DNA of 64,000 nt from positions 42,146 through 106,145 of the forward strand of contig VIEA01000002.1 in NCBI GenBank assembly GCA_008087055.1, read 5' to 3'. Below, piece by piece: positions 53,727 through 62,449 of the stretch. The stretch's first letter is position 1. Each line of letters starts with the position of its first letter. The notes beneath the pieces were generated by a model. It saw only the letters and a list, made by a program, of their open reading frames with translations, was not told the origin of the DNA and did no database searches. This stretch comes from Gammaproteobacteria bacterium LSUCC0096. Lineage in GTDB: Bacteria > Pseudomonadota > Gammaproteobacteria > Pseudomonadales > Litorivicinaceae. A program made the position numbers and the translations under genes.

Positions 53727-56417
53727 ATGCCTGCACCTTTGGTTTTAGTTGATGGGTCCTCTTACCTATACCGTGCCTTCCATGCACTGCCACCACTGAC
53801 AACGAGTACTGGCCAACCAGTCGGTGCAATACGGGGTGTGATTTCAATGCTTAACAAGCTCGCAGATTCCACTAGTGCTGAGCGGATGGTTGTCGTGTTT
53901 GACGCGTCAGGTAAAACGTTTCGTGACGATATGTACGATCAATACAAAGCGAATCGGGAAAAAATGCCTGATGAGCTTCGCGAACAGATCGAACCGTTGC
54001 ATGCGATTATCAAAGCGTTGGGATTTCCGCTACTTGCGGTGCCGGGTGTTGAAGCTGACGACGTAATCGGCACCCTCGCGAAGCAGGCTGAGGCAGCCGG
54101 AGAGTCTGTACTGATTTCGACAGGCGATAAAGACTTGGCACAACTTGTGACAGACAAAGTGACGCTCGTTAACACTATGAGCGACACCACTCTGACACCT
54201 GCCGGAGTGGAAGAAAAATTTGGGGTGCCACCTGAGCGGATTATCGATTTCCTTGCGTTGACTGGGGATAGTGTCGATAACGTGCCGGGTATACCGAAGT
54301 GTGGTCCGAAGACGGCAGCGAAATGGTTGAATGCCTATGGAACGCTCGATGGAGTTGTCGCGAGCGCGAATGATATTGGCGGCAAAATTGGTGAGACCTT
54401 TCGCGAGCACATGCATGTTCTACCTTTATCTAAGGCATTGGTCACGATTAAAACGGATTGCGAGTTAGCAGTTGGGCTCGATGAATTATCTCGCTCAGGC
54501 CCGGATGTAGAAAAGCTGACAGAGCTCTATAAGGAACTCGAACTTAATCAATTTTTAAAACAACTCTCACACCCACCGGTGTCGAATCAGACAACAGTTG
54601 AGGTTCCCGCAGCAGTTGAGACGCAGTATGAGCTTGTAACGACTCCCGATCGGCTCGAATTCTGGCTGTCCCAGTGCCGAGAAGCTGGGACATTTGCGCT
54701 CGATACAGAGACAACTTCGTTAGTGGCTCGGCACGCGGAACTCGTCGGGATTTCGCTGGCATATGCAGATGGTCGAGCATGTTATATCCCTGTCGCTCAT
54801 CGGAGTGGAGAGCAACTTGATATTACTCTTCTGCTGAATCAACTATCGAATCTCCTATCAGACCCGACTCTGACGATGGTCGGCCATAACCTGAAATATG
54901 ACTTAACGGTTTTAGAGACGGTCGGTTTGATTCCAAGATGCGCACTCGCTGACACGATGTTAATGAGCTATGTGTTGGATGCGGCAGGCGGGCGTCATGA
55001 CATGGATTCATTAGCTCAACGCATTTTGGGTGTGAATACCATCTCTTATGAAGACGTCTGTGGTAAAGGCGCTAAACAAATTGGATTCGCAGAGGTGCCG
55101 CTCGAGCAAGCGTCTGACTATGCATCGGAAGATGCGGATGTCACTTTGCGATTGTTTAATCAATTCAAGAATCGGTTGGAAAACGAGCCCTCGTTGCAAT
55201 CTATTTATCAGGATTTAGAGCTCCCGGTGATGCTCGTGCTTCGTGAGATGGAGAATCACGGTGCATTACTCGATGGCGCGATATTGAAATCGCAATCGGT
55301 ATCACTTGGTGCAAGGCTTGAAGAATTAGAGACCGAGGCCCAGAGCCTCGCTGGCCGACCTTTTAATTTGGCAAGCCCTAAACAATTGCAGGAAATCTTG
55401 TTTGATGAATTGAAGCTTCCAGTGCTTAAAAAGACGCCGAAAGGTGCGCCTTCGACGAACGAGGAAGTGCTTCAAGAATTGGCACTCGATTATCCTTTGC
55501 CCAAGCTATTGATTGAGCATCGAAGCCTCTCTAAGCTGAAGGGAACGTATACAGATAAGTTGCCTGAAGATTGCGATCCAGCAGATGGACGTGTTCATAC
55601 TTCTTTCCATCAAGCCGTGACATCCACGGGCCGATTGTCATCATCAGATCCGAATTTGCAAAATATCCCGATCAGAACCGATGAGGGTCGACGGATTCGG
55701 AAGGCGTTCATTGCTCCCGATGGTTGGTCTGTAATGGCGGCTGATTATTCTCAGATTGAATTACGCATCATGGCGCACTTGTCTGGTGATAAAAGCTTGG
55801 TCGATGCGTTTGCTCGCGGTGATGATATTCACCGAGCTACTGCTGCTGAGGTATTTGATCTCGAGCCCATGTTCGTGACAGATGAGCAGCGCCGCCGCGC
55901 TAAAGCCATTAACTTTGGATTGATCTATGGCATGAGCGCTTTCGGTCTTGCTCGACAACTTGGAATTGAGCGCGCAGAAGCTGCTGCATACATTGATCGT
56001 TATTTTGAACGATATCCCGGGGTGAGACATTACATGGACTCGACCCGAGCTATGGCTCATGAAAAAGGCTATGTGGAAACAGTGTTTGGTCGACGCCTTA
56101 CGCTTCCTGATATCCACGCGCGCCAAGTGCCTATCCGGCAGGCGGCTGAACGGGCTGCGATTAATGCGCCAATGCAGGGAACAGCGGCAGACATAATTAA
56201 GCGCGCGATGTTGCGAGTTCACGAAGCGCTCGCCACAGGTGACTTGGGCTGTAATCTTTTGCTCCAAGTGCATGATGAATTGGTATTTGAAGTTAGAGAT
56301 CGAGATTTAGATGCATCTCGCCTGCTCGTGCGCACAGAAATGGAGGCGGCAGCTGAGCTGAGGGTCCCATTAGTCGTTGAAATCGGAAGCGGTGAGAGTT
56401 GGTTTGAGGCACATTAA
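53727..56417 (+). CDS. polA: DNA polymerase I
   Basis: PolA fills gaps and removes primers. Its 896 residues have three domains. The 5'-3' exonuclease spans about 1-285 (VLVDGSSYLYRAFHALPPL, GVEADDVIGTLA, STGDKDLAQLV). The 3'-5' exonuclease spans about 300-490 with FALDTETTSLVARHA and intact acidic residues, so proofreading is expected. The polymerase spans about 515-896: TGRLSSSDPNLQNIPIRTDEGR, MAADYSQIELRIMAHLSGD, RRRAKAINFGLIYGMSAFGL and LQVHDELVFEV. AGGAG precedes the ATG. The promoter lies in the 68-base gap to thrB. Confidence 0.98.
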   Translation: MPAPLVLVDGSSYLYRAFHALPPLTTSTGQPVGAIRGVISMLNKLADSTSAERMVVVFDASGKTFRDDMYDQYKANREKMPDELREQIEPLHAIIKALGFPLLAVPGVEADDVIGTLAKQAEAAGESVLISTGDKDLAQLVTDKVTLVNTMSDTTLTPAGVEEKFGVPPERIIDFLALTGDSVDNVPGIPKCGPKTAAKWLNAYGTLDGVVASANDIGGKIGETFREHMHVLPLSKALVTIKTDCELAVGLDELSRSGPDVEKLTELYKELELNQFLKQLSHPPVSNQTTVEVPAAVETQYELVTTPDRLEFWLSQCREAGTFALDTETTSLVARHAELVGISLAYADGRACYIPVAHRSGEQLDITLLLNQLSNLLSDPTLTMVGHNLKYDLTVLETVGLIPRCALADTMLMSYVLDAAGGRHDMDSLAQRILGVNTISYEDVCGKGAKQIGFAEVPLEQASDYASEDADVTLRLFNQFKNRLENEPSLQSIYQDLELPVMLVLREMENHGALLDGAILKSQSVSLGARLEELETEAQSLAGRPFNLASPKQLQEILFDELKLPVLKKTPKGAPSTNEEVLQELALDYPLPKLLIEHRSLSKLKGTYTDKLPEDCDPADGRVHTSFHQAVTSTGRLSSSDPNLQNIPIRTDEGRRIRKAFIAPDGWSVMAADYSQIELRIMAHLSGDKSLVDAFARGDDIHRATAAEVFDLEPMFVTDEQRRRAKAINFGLIYGMSAFGLARQLGIERAEAAAYIDRYFERYPGVRHYMDSTRAMAHEKGYVETVFGRRLTLPDIHARQVPIRQAAERAAINAPMQGTAADIIKRAMLRVHEALATGDLGCNLLLQVHDELVFEVRDRDLDASRLLVRTEMEAAAELRVPLVVEIGSGESWFEAH

Positions 56418-56436
56418 ATTTATTTGAAATATTTTT

Positions 56437-56463
56437 GAACTTTTTCAAATAAAGCCTGTCTGA
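56437..56463 (+). promoter_or_regulatory. Sigma-E (AlgU)-type promoter
   Basis: GAACTT (56437-56442), a 16-base spacer and TCTGA (56459-56463) exactly match the extracytoplasmic-stress sigma-factor consensus GAACTT-N16/17-TCtgA. It starts just after the polA stop and points to the small-RNA gene, not to a protein gene: the next gene is on the other strand. Transcription would begin near 56470. Confidence 0.8.
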
Positions 56464-56469
56464 ATATAT

Positions 56470-56553
56470 AAGACAACGAGTTTCCCTCATTCGTTGTTCC
56501 GACGAGACCCCTGTCGGACGTTGAAACCCCGGTGTGAGCTACCGGGGTTTTTT
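56470..56553 (+). ncRNA. Candidate stress-induced small RNA at the Spot 42 / ErsA locus
   Basis: This is a predicted transcript of about 84 nt between polA and engB. It folds into three perfect stem-loops. Stem 1 is ACAACGA / TCGTTGT (56473-56479 with 56491-56497), with an 11-base pyrimidine-rich loop GTTTCCCTCAT that could pair with ribosome-binding sites. Stem 2 is TCCGAC / GTCGGA (56498-56503 with 56513-56518), with a loop rich in C. Stem 3 is the 10-bp terminator stem. The polA-engB gap is where enterics encode Spot 42 and Pseudomonas encodes the AlgU-dependent ErsA. The promoter type supports an ErsA-like RNA. The exact 5' end is inferred. Confidence 0.75.
56524..56553 (+). terminator. 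Rho-independent terminator of the small RNA
   Basis: AAACCCCGGT (56524-56533) pairs perfectly with ACCGGGGTTT (56541-56550) across a 7-base loop, followed by T residues to 56553 and then ATT. The stem is GC-rich in its centre, and the U-rich tail also suits Hfq binding. It ends two bases before the engB stop codon. Confidence 0.9.
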
Positions 56554-56554
56554 A

Positions 56555-57163
56555 TTATGCGTGGCCCTCCAGATGATGGGTAATCCAAGCAGATGCTTCT
56601 TCGATGCCTGTTTTATCGAGGCTTGAAAAGTTGAGTACGAGCGAATTCGGACGCTGTTTCTGAACAGATAAACGAGATTTGGCAGCTTGGTTGCGGCTCA
56701 GCTTGTCGCTTTTGGTGAGAAGTAAAAGCGTATCCATCTCCCGATGGTCTGCAAACGACAGCATCTGTTGGTCCAATGCAGTCATTGGATGCCGCACATC
56801 CATCAAAAGGACGAGACCTGTCAGTGTGCGACGTTCTGCAAGGAATTCACCCAAGTGTTGTTGCCACTGTTTTTTCATGGCCTCTGGGACTTTAGCAAAC
56901 CCATAACCCGGTAAATCCACCAAGAATCCGCCGGTTCCTGGGACTTCGAAGAAATTGATAAGCTGTGTTCGCCCAGGTGTTTTAGAGACTCTAGCAAGAC
57001 TTTTTTGGCCAGTAAGCGTATTGAGAGCGCTCGATTTGCCAGCATTGGATCGACCGCAAAACCCAATTTCGGGGCCACACTCTGGAGGGCAATGATCCAG
57101 CGTTGGTGCGCTTATCATAAACTTGGTTTGTGCCAGTCTTGGGTCGAGCTGTGTGTCGCGCAC
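56555..57163 (-). CDS. engB: Ribosome biogenesis GTP-binding protein EngB (YihA/YsxC)
   Basis: EngB is an essential small GTPase needed for assembly of the large ribosomal subunit. From the GTG at 57163, which has GAAGGA about ten bases upstream, it has 202 residues, close to E. coli YihA (210). A GTG at 57181 is an alternative, and the longer frame to 57265 has no family support. Motifs are GFCGRSNAGKSSALN (G1), KTPGRTQ (G2), VDLPGYGFAKVP (G3) and LLTKSDKL (G4). It is convergent with polA and the small-RNA gene, and divergent from the cytochrome gene. Confidence 0.94.
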   Translation of the reverse strand: MRDTQLDPRLAQTKFMISAPTLDHCPPECGPEIGFCGRSNAGKSSALNTLTGQKSLARVSKTPGRTQLINFFEVPGTGGFLVDLPGYGFAKVPEAMKKQWQQHLGEFLAERRTLTGLVLLMDVRHPMTALDQQMLSFADHREMDTLLLLTKSDKLSRNQAAKSRLSVQKQRPNSLVLNFSSLDKTGIEEASAWITHHLEGHA

Positions 57164-57255
57164 TGTATTTAAATCCTTCACTGCATAAATCTCAGGTGCA
57201 ATGTATACTACGGTATCGAAAAACGTATCGCTTTCCCAACAAAGAGATGAAACGA

Positions 57256-57873
57256 ATGAAGTCATTAATCACCGTTATTGGATTGACCCTGACCTCGACG
57301 GTTGCCATGGCCGCTGATTCGGCAGCGACGAACGCTTATGTCGGCAATGCTGATCAAGGTAAAGCAAAGAGCGCTGTTTGTGCCGGTTGTCATGGTGCTG
57401 ACGGCAATAGTGCTGCTGCAGATTATCCGAAATTGGCAGGCCAGCATGCGAGTTATCTGGAATCTACGCTCAAAGCATATCGTGACGGCTCTCGTGCGAA
57501 CGCGATTATGGCGGGTTTTGCTGGCGCGCTATCGGATGAAGATATTTCAGATCTAGCCGCTTATTTTTCAACGCAAGTAACATCGGCTGGGGCTGTGGAA
57601 GCGGATTTGGTTACTCGCGGCGAGCAGTTATATCGATTCGGTGACTCTGAGAAGGGTGTGAGTGCTTGTGCTGCATGTCATGGTCCAACTGGTGCTGGGG
57701 TAGCTTCGGCTGTTTTCCCATCACTGAAAGGACAATGGGCTGGCTATACAGAAGTACAATTAAAAGCATTCCGTGATGGACTCCGTGTGAACGCGATGAT
57801 GAATGGCGTTGCGAAAAACATGTCCGATTCTGATATCAAAGCGGTTGCTAGCTATGTTGGAGGTCTTCAGTAA
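57256..57873 (+). CDS. Cytochrome c4, dihaem
   Basis: This is a periplasmic dihaem electron carrier that feeds terminal oxidases. From the ATG at 57256 (MKSLITVIGLTLTSTVAMA is the signal peptide) it has 205 residues, with AAGAG nine bases upstream. It is two tandem class I cytochrome domains: the first haem site is CAGCH near residue 41, the second CAACH near 137. Each is followed by an axial methionine region (NAIMAGFAG, NAMMNGVAK). The stop overlaps the dsbA start (TAATG). This pair also stands together in Pseudomonas. Confidence 0.95.
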   Translation: MKSLITVIGLTLTSTVAMAADSAATNAYVGNADQGKAKSAVCAGCHGADGNSAAADYPKLAGQHASYLESTLKAYRDGSRANAIMAGFAGALSDEDISDLAAYFSTQVTSAGAVEADLVTRGEQLYRFGDSEKGVSACAACHGPTGAGVASAVFPSLKGQWAGYTEVQLKAFRDGLRVNAMMNGVAKNMSDSDIKAVASYVGGLQ

Positions 57874-58502
57874 TGCTGAAGCGCATCCTTTCCTCAATCG
57901 TTATCGGTCTTGGCTTAATGCTCAATCAAGCATGTTCGGCTGATGGTTTCCAGGAAGGAGTTCACTACCAGACCCTCGCGAAGCCTGTGGTCACATCTGA
58001 CCCAGCAAAGGTCGAGGTTCTGGAGCTGTTTTGGTATGGATGCCCACATTGTGATTCGCTTGATCCAGCGTTAAAAGCCTGGGTTCAAAAGCTTCCTGGT
58101 GACGTGAATTTCGTACGGATGCCGGTCGTATTTGGGCGTTCCTGGGAGATGCATGCACGGATGTTTTGGGTCGCTAAGAATCTAGGTATGCTCGAGACGA
58201 TCCATGAGCCTTTGTTCAACGCGATTCATCGTGAAGGGCAGCGTTTGCAGCGTGTTGACGACGTTGTCGCATTTTTTGAGCGATACGGAGCAGATCCAGC
58301 AGTTGTGAAGCGCGAGCTGAGTGGATTTGCGACAGAAAGCGCATTACGTCTGGCTGATGCAAGGGTACGTGCCTATGGGATTCAGGGTGTTCCAGCGCTC
58401 GTCGTGAACGGACAATTTGTCACAGGTGTTTCACAAGCCGGTGGCGAAGATCAGTTATTTAAACTGTTAGATGAACTGATTGAGAAATCACGTAAGAAGT
58501 AA
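57873..58502 (+). CDS. dsbA: Thiol:disulfide interchange protein DsbA
   Basis: DsbA introduces disulfide bonds into periplasmic proteins. Its 209 residues begin with a signal peptide (about 1-22). The thioredoxin domain carries the active site FWYGCPHCDSLDP (CPHC near 55-58, the standard DsbA dipeptide PH). A helical insertion follows, then GVPALVVNGQFVTG with the cis-proline. A cysteine at the signal end (NQACSADG) looks like a poor lipobox, so lipidation is unlikely but not excluded. It starts within the cytochrome c4 stop and is followed by an intrinsic terminator. Confidence 0.96.
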   Translation: MLKRILSSIVIGLGLMLNQACSADGFQEGVHYQTLAKPVVTSDPAKVEVLELFWYGCPHCDSLDPALKAWVQKLPGDVNFVRMPVVFGRSWEMHARMFWVAKNLGMLETIHEPLFNAIHREGQRLQRVDDVVAFFERYGADPAVVKRELSGFATESALRLADARVRAYGIQGVPALVVNGQFVTGVSQAGGEDQLFKLLDELIEKSRKK

Positions 58503-58508
58503 GGATAA

Positions 58509-58545
58509 AGCCAACTCAGGTCCTTGAGTTGGCTGATATTTTTTA
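58509..58545 (+). terminator. Rho-independent terminator after dsbA
   Basis: A perfect 10-bp stem AGCCAACTCA (58509-58518) / TGAGTTGGCT (58525-58534) with a 6-base loop is followed, after GATA, by six T residues. It is placed between the dsbA stop and the convergent unknown gene's stop. Confidence 0.85.
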
Positions 58546-59052
58546 GAAGTCAATCAAATCTGATGCAGTTGCTTTTTGCTCACGCAGAGCTTTTGCGTAC
58601 GCTGAGTCCATCAAATCAATTTCAACGGTAAGGTCAGGAGTCAAACTGAAGGCTTTTGTTCGACGGATACGCGTGCGCAACTCTTGAGTTTCTGCATCAT
58701 TACGATACAGATGGAAAAAGCGTAGAAATTGCTTATCGTTCGATTCAATTTCTGAGAGAGCGGAGTAGCATGGAGTTACACGTCCGTATTTGTTACAGAT
58801 ACGGTTCACGAGCTTAGCTTGGGTTTTCTCATCATTCGGGAGGCCTTCCTGACGATAAAAAATACGAACGATTTTCCCGTCTGGATCATGGGTAATGGTC
58901 AGAAATTCCTTTGCTGGGCTTTCCAAACTCTGGAAGTCATCAACCGTATCGCCAATTTTAAGTCCTGCAACATCGAAAGCCATCGTTGCTTGGGATAGAG
59001 AGAAAGCGATTGCCGCAAACAAAAGCCGTGATTTAGTTCGATACATCTTCAT
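58543..59052 (-). CDS. Exported protein of unknown function
   Basis: This is a 169-residue protein with a clear signal peptide (about 1-25, SRLLFAAIAFSLSQATMA then FDVAGL). The mature part begins VAGLKIGDTVDDFQSL, a pattern seen in small periplasmic proteins that start with a 'GLKIGD' strand. It contains two cysteines (RICNKYGRVTPCYSAL) likely disulfide-bonded. The remainder is mixed alpha/beta and highly charged. No catalytic motif was seen. Two ATG codons (59052 and 59046) are possible starts. It sits downstream of the argD-like gene on the same strand, 28 bases away. Confidence 0.7.
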   Translation of the reverse strand: MKMYRTKSRLLFAAIAFSLSQATMAFDVAGLKIGDTVDDFQSLESPAKEFLTITHDPDGKIVRIFYRQEGLPNDEKTQAKLVNRICNKYGRVTPCYSALSEIESNDKQFLRFFHLYRNDAETQELRTRIRRTKAFSLTPDLTVEIDLMDSAYAKALREQKATASDLIDF

Positions 59053-59080
59053 AGATTCCAGTGTAGCGTAATCGGTTCAA

Positions 59081-60286
59081 TTAAGTCTGTTTGTTAAAGT
59101 TGCTGTAAGCGTGATCAAGTAAATCTAACGCCTCGTCGATTTGAGTGTCTGAAATGATCAAAGGCGGTGCAAATCGATGCACGTTGGGCCCAGCAACAAG
59201 GGTCAGAAGCCCTTCTTTCATGGTTAACGCGGAGAGTTCGCCAGAGCGGCCGCTATACTCATCTTTCAAAACAGCGCCAACCAGCAAGCCTTTGCCGCGA
59301 ATTGTTTTGAACAACTCATGCTTTGAGTTCAATGCGTTGAGTCCGTCCATCAATTGCTGACCACGAGCAACTACGTTGGCAAGAAGCTCTGGTGTGTTGA
59401 TGATCTCGAGAGCTTTGCCAGCAATCGCAGTTCCAAGTGGATTTCCCCCATACGTGCTCCCATGTGTTCCAGCAACTAAATGTTCGGAAATCCATTCTTT
59501 ACAAAGCATTGCGCCGATGGGGAAGCCGCAACCAAGACTTTTAGCACTACTTAAAATATCTGGAGTAATGTCACTGTGTTGGTAGGCGAACAGTTTACCA
59601 GTCCGCCCCATACCTGTTTGCACTTCATCGACGATCAAGGCAGCACCCACACGGTCGCAGGCAGCGCGGATTTTCTCGAAAAATGTAGGACAAATCGGGC
59701 GCACCCCTCCTTCCCCTTGCACCGCCTCAACCATTACGGCACAAGTTTTCTCCGAAATTTGAGCTTCCAGCGCATTACAGTCGTTAAATGCAAGGTGTGT
59801 AAAACCCTCTGGCATGGGCCCAAAGCCGGTTCTGTATTTTGGCTGACCGCCGGCAGTTACGGTCGCAATAGTTCGACCGTGAAATGCATCATTAAAAGCA
59901 ATAATCTCGTGCTTTTCAGGTCCGTGTAAGTCGAACGCTGCTTTTCGAGCTGCTTTAATAGCAGCCTCATTAGCTTCTGCTCCCGAATTACAAAAAAACA
60001 CGCGATCTGCAAATGTGGCCGCTACAAGAGCCTTCGCGAGTTCGATTGCTGGCTCGTTTGCCAGCACATTTGAAAGGTGCCACACCTTATTGGCTTGTTC
60101 GACTAGGGCTTTCACAACATCAGGATGACAATGACCTAATGCGCTTACCGCAATTCCGCCAGCGAGATCTAAGTATCGTTCGCCCGATTGCCCAAATAGT
60201 TCACAGCCCTGTCCTTTCACAATAATTGTGGGAGGTAAGCCGTAATTCGGTGTCAGTACTTTTTGATAGTCAGATAAATTAGTCAT
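59081..60286 (-). CDS. argD: Class III aminotransferase, acetylornithine aminotransferase-like
   Basis: This is a PLP enzyme of 401 residues that most likely interconverts N-acetylornithine and N-acetylglutamate semialdehyde in arginine synthesis. Motifs are LDLAGGIAVSALGHCHPDVV, FFCNSGAEANEAAIKAAR (PLP phosphate), FHGRTIATVTAGGQPKY, LIVDEVQTGMGRTGKLFAY with the DEVQ aspartate, and SSAKSLGCGFPIGAM with the Schiff-base lysine. Succinylornithine, putrescine or GABA as substrate cannot be excluded. Its start overlaps the HDAC-like gene by eight bases, so both form one operon, a context that would also suit polyamine metabolism. Confidence 0.88.
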   Translation of the reverse strand: MTNLSDYQKVLTPNYGLPPTIIVKGQGCELFGQSGERYLDLAGGIAVSALGHCHPDVVKALVEQANKVWHLSNVLANEPAIELAKALVAATFADRVFFCNSGAEANEAAIKAARKAAFDLHGPEKHEIIAFNDAFHGRTIATVTAGGQPKYRTGFGPMPEGFTHLAFNDCNALEAQISEKTCAVMVEAVQGEGGVRPICPTFFEKIRAACDRVGAALIVDEVQTGMGRTGKLFAYQHSDITPDILSSAKSLGCGFPIGAMLCKEWISEHLVAGTHGSTYGGNPLGTAIAGKALEIINTPELLANVVARGQQLMDGLNALNSKHELFKTIRGKGLLVGAVLKDEYSGRSGELSALTMKEGLLTLVAGPNVHRFAPPLIISDTQIDEALDLLDHAYSNFNKQT

Positions 60287-61214
60287 GAAGCATCATCTCG
60301 ATGTGGGCACACACACTACGGCCCAACGCTCCGAGATGATACCCACCTTCGAGGATAGATACGATACGTGATTGACTATGACGGTTAGCGATATCGTTTA
60401 TTAATGTTGTGATCCAACGATAATCATCTTCAACGAGATTCAACTCACCAAGTGGATCTTCTGTATGTGCATCGAAGCCTGCTGAAATCAAAATTAATTC
60501 TGGCTTGAACTGATCGAGTGCTGGGAAGAAATCACTTTCGACTTTCCTTCTAAATTCCAAACCATCAGATCCCGCATTAATAGGCGTGAGAATCAAATGC
60601 TCGCCTGGGGTATCAAAGTGTCTGTTGGGATAAAACGGATGTTGGAACGAAGAACACACCATCACACGTTCGTCATCTTTGAAAATGTCGACGGTTCCAT
60701 TGCCGTTGTGAACATCAAAATCAATGATGGCGACGCGTTCAAGCCCGTGGTGTTCGATCGCATGTAAGGCAGCAACAGCCACGTTATTAAATAAGCAAAA
60801 TCCCATGGCCAACGATTTTTCAGCATGATGTCCTGGAGGTCTGGTCGCGCAGAACGCGCGCTCAATATTACCTGCCATCACATGGTCAACGGCCTGGCAT
60901 CCAGCGCCGGCTGCAAGTAGCGCGGCTCGGAGCGATCCGGGACCCATCGATGTGTCACCATCGACAGGAATTAAATCACCATTAATCGCGTCATACCCTA
61001 TTTGCTCGATTTCATGAACGTACTGATGAGGGTGCGCTCTTTCTATGAGATCGAGTTCAGCCGGCTCTGCATCGAATCGCGTCAGATCGAGCATTAAACC
61101 CTGGGCTTGCAGACGGGTATCGATTGCTTGCAGTCGCATGGGACTCTCGGGGTGCATGTGTCCCATATCATGAATCATGCAATCTGAGTGGGTGAAATAA
61201 CCGATATGCTTCAT
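60279..61214 (-). CDS. Histone-deacetylase-family hydrolase (acetylpolyamine amidohydrolase-like)
   Basis: This is a zinc hydrolase that removes acetyl groups from lysine-like or polyamine amides. From the ATG at 61214 (MKHIGYFTHSDCMIHDMG, with TTGGAG upstream) it has 311 residues. The active site is complete: RPPGHHAEKSLAMGFCLFNN with the tandem histidines, IIDFDVHNGNGT and ISAGFDAHTEDPLG with the Asp/His/Asp zinc ligands, and LEGGYHLGALG with the catalytic tyrosine. Bacterial members act on acetylpolyamines, acetoin-related regulators or small amides. The overlap with argD suggests an acetylated amine as substrate, which is an inference. Confidence 0.88.
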   Translation of the reverse strand: MKHIGYFTHSDCMIHDMGHMHPESPMRLQAIDTRLQAQGLMLDLTRFDAEPAELDLIERAHPHQYVHEIEQIGYDAINGDLIPVDGDTSMGPGSLRAALLAAGAGCQAVDHVMAGNIERAFCATRPPGHHAEKSLAMGFCLFNNVAVAALHAIEHHGLERVAIIDFDVHNGNGTVDIFKDDERVMVCSSFQHPFYPNRHFDTPGEHLILTPINAGSDGLEFRRKVESDFFPALDQFKPELILISAGFDAHTEDPLGELNLVEDDYRWITTLINDIANRHSQSRIVSILEGGYHLGALGRSVCAHIEMMLHD

Positions 61215-61226
61215 GGCAGACTCCAA

Positions 61227-61883
61227 CTAGTCTGCAAACTGTATCACTGGCCACCCTTGATCTTTGGCAAGTTCGGCTAATGACTGATCTGGATCAACGA
61301 CGAATGCCTGGTCAGCTCGCTCAAGGAGCGGTCGATCGTTAATCGAGTCTGAATAGAAATGAATGGCCGTTGCTTTGGCGCCTTGTGAGCTAAGCCACGT
61401 ATCGAGTGCCGCGATTTTTCCTTCTTTATACGTTGGGATGCCTGTTAGTTCGCCAGTGTATTTGCCATTAACAACCTCAAATTCGCAACCGAGGTAGCTT
61501 TCAACACCATGGAGGCTAGCGATCGGTTCTACGATGAATGTATTTGTCGCTGAAATGATGAGTGTATGGAAGCCCTCGATCTTATAGGCTTGGATGCACT
61601 CTAGAGCTTTAATCTGTAGTTGTGGACGAACAATGTCTTGGATGTATTGATCTCTCCAAGCTGTTACTTGCTCGATTGGATAGTTTTGTAGAACTTCGCA
61701 TGCAAATCGTTGATATGCGCGGATGTCGAGTTTGGCATCGAGGTAATCTTGATAAAACCGCTCATTATTGTCGTGGTAGTAGGCTTCATCGACAGCGTCG
61801 ATATCGATCAAGAATTGGTTCCATGCCTTGTCACTATCGAATGGAAGAAGGGTGTGGTCGAGGTCGAAAATGGCAAGTTGCAT
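61227..61883 (-). CDS. HAD-superfamily phosphatase, subfamily IB
   Basis: This is a 218-residue cytosolic phosphatase. It starts MQLAIFDLDHTLLPFDSDKAWNQFL, motif I DxDxT with the IB-type cap (about 15-90) containing YQRFACEVLQNYPIEQ. Motif II is LIISATNTFIVEPIA, motif III is KEGKIAAL and motif IV is HFYSDSINDRPLLERAD. The family is related to SerB and to histidinol phosphatases of the HAD-IB type. The substrate is unknown. It is the first gene of an apparent operon with the HDAC-like and argD-like genes, 12 bases from the next start, and is divergent from rppH. Confidence 0.88.
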   Translation of the reverse strand: MQLAIFDLDHTLLPFDSDKAWNQFLIDIDAVDEAYYHDNNERFYQDYLDAKLDIRAYQRFACEVLQNYPIEQVTAWRDQYIQDIVRPQLQIKALECIQAYKIEGFHTLIISATNTFIVEPIASLHGVESYLGCEFEVVNGKYTGELTGIPTYKEGKIAALDTWLSSQGAKATAIHFYSDSINDRPLLERADQAFVVDPDQSLAELAKDQGWPVIQFAD

Positions 61884-61957
61884 AGAATTTGTCTTGTTTG
61901 ATTGAGTGATTTGTTAAAAGTTGAAAGAATGCGAGGGTTTTAAGGGAGTTTCAAGTC

Positions 61958-62449
61958 ATGATTGATCAGGACGGTTTTCGGCTAAACGTGGGAATTATTC
62001 TCGCGCATCCGACCGGCTCCGTTCTGTGGGCCAGACGACGTGGGGAAGATGCATGGCAATTTCCTCAAGGTGGGATGAAAGCCGGAGAAACCCCTGAGGA
62101 GACAATGTATCGAGAACTGCATGAAGAGCTCGGTATCTTACAGAATCAAGTATTTGTGCTGGGCCAGACGGCTGGATGGCTCCGCTATCGACTGCCGAAG
62201 TCACTGATTCGACCTCGCGGCAAGAAAACCTGTGTGGGTCAAAAGCAGCGATGGTATCTGTTGGCACTGAATGACCCCTTTATTCAGCCGAACTTTGATG
62301 CTACTGATCATCCCGAGTTCGATGCCTATCAATGGGTCAGCTATTGGTATCCGTTAGGTCAAGTTATTCCATTTAAGCGGGACGTGTATCGCCAAGCTAT
62401 GACGGAGCTTGCTCCTGCATTGCGTTGGTTCGGTCCGATGGCATGTTAG
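61958..62449 (+). CDS. rppH: RNA pyrophosphohydrolase
   Basis: RppH removes pyrophosphate from 5'-triphosphate mRNA, which triggers RNase E decay. The 163-residue Nudix protein begins [20 protein letters not shown] and carries the Nudix box [20 protein letters not shown] (GX5EX7REUXEE), followed by LGI. WQFPQGG and the C-terminal [11 protein letters not shown] are typical of RppH. GGGAG lies about nine bases ahead of the ATG. It overlaps ptsP by seven bases, as in many gammaproteobacteria. Confidence 0.96.
   Translation: MIDQDGFRLNVGIILAHPTGSVLWARRRGEDAWQFPQGGMKAGETPEETMYRELHEELGILQNQVFVLGQTAGWLRYRLPKSLIRPRGKKTCVGQKQRWYLLALNDPFIQPNFDATDHPEFDAYQWVSYWYPLGQVIPFKRDVYRQAMTELAPALRWFGPMAC

Noticed and set aside
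55761..56273. Reverse-strand 170-codon frame in polA
   Set aside because: It is antisense to the polymerase active-site region and has no independent support.
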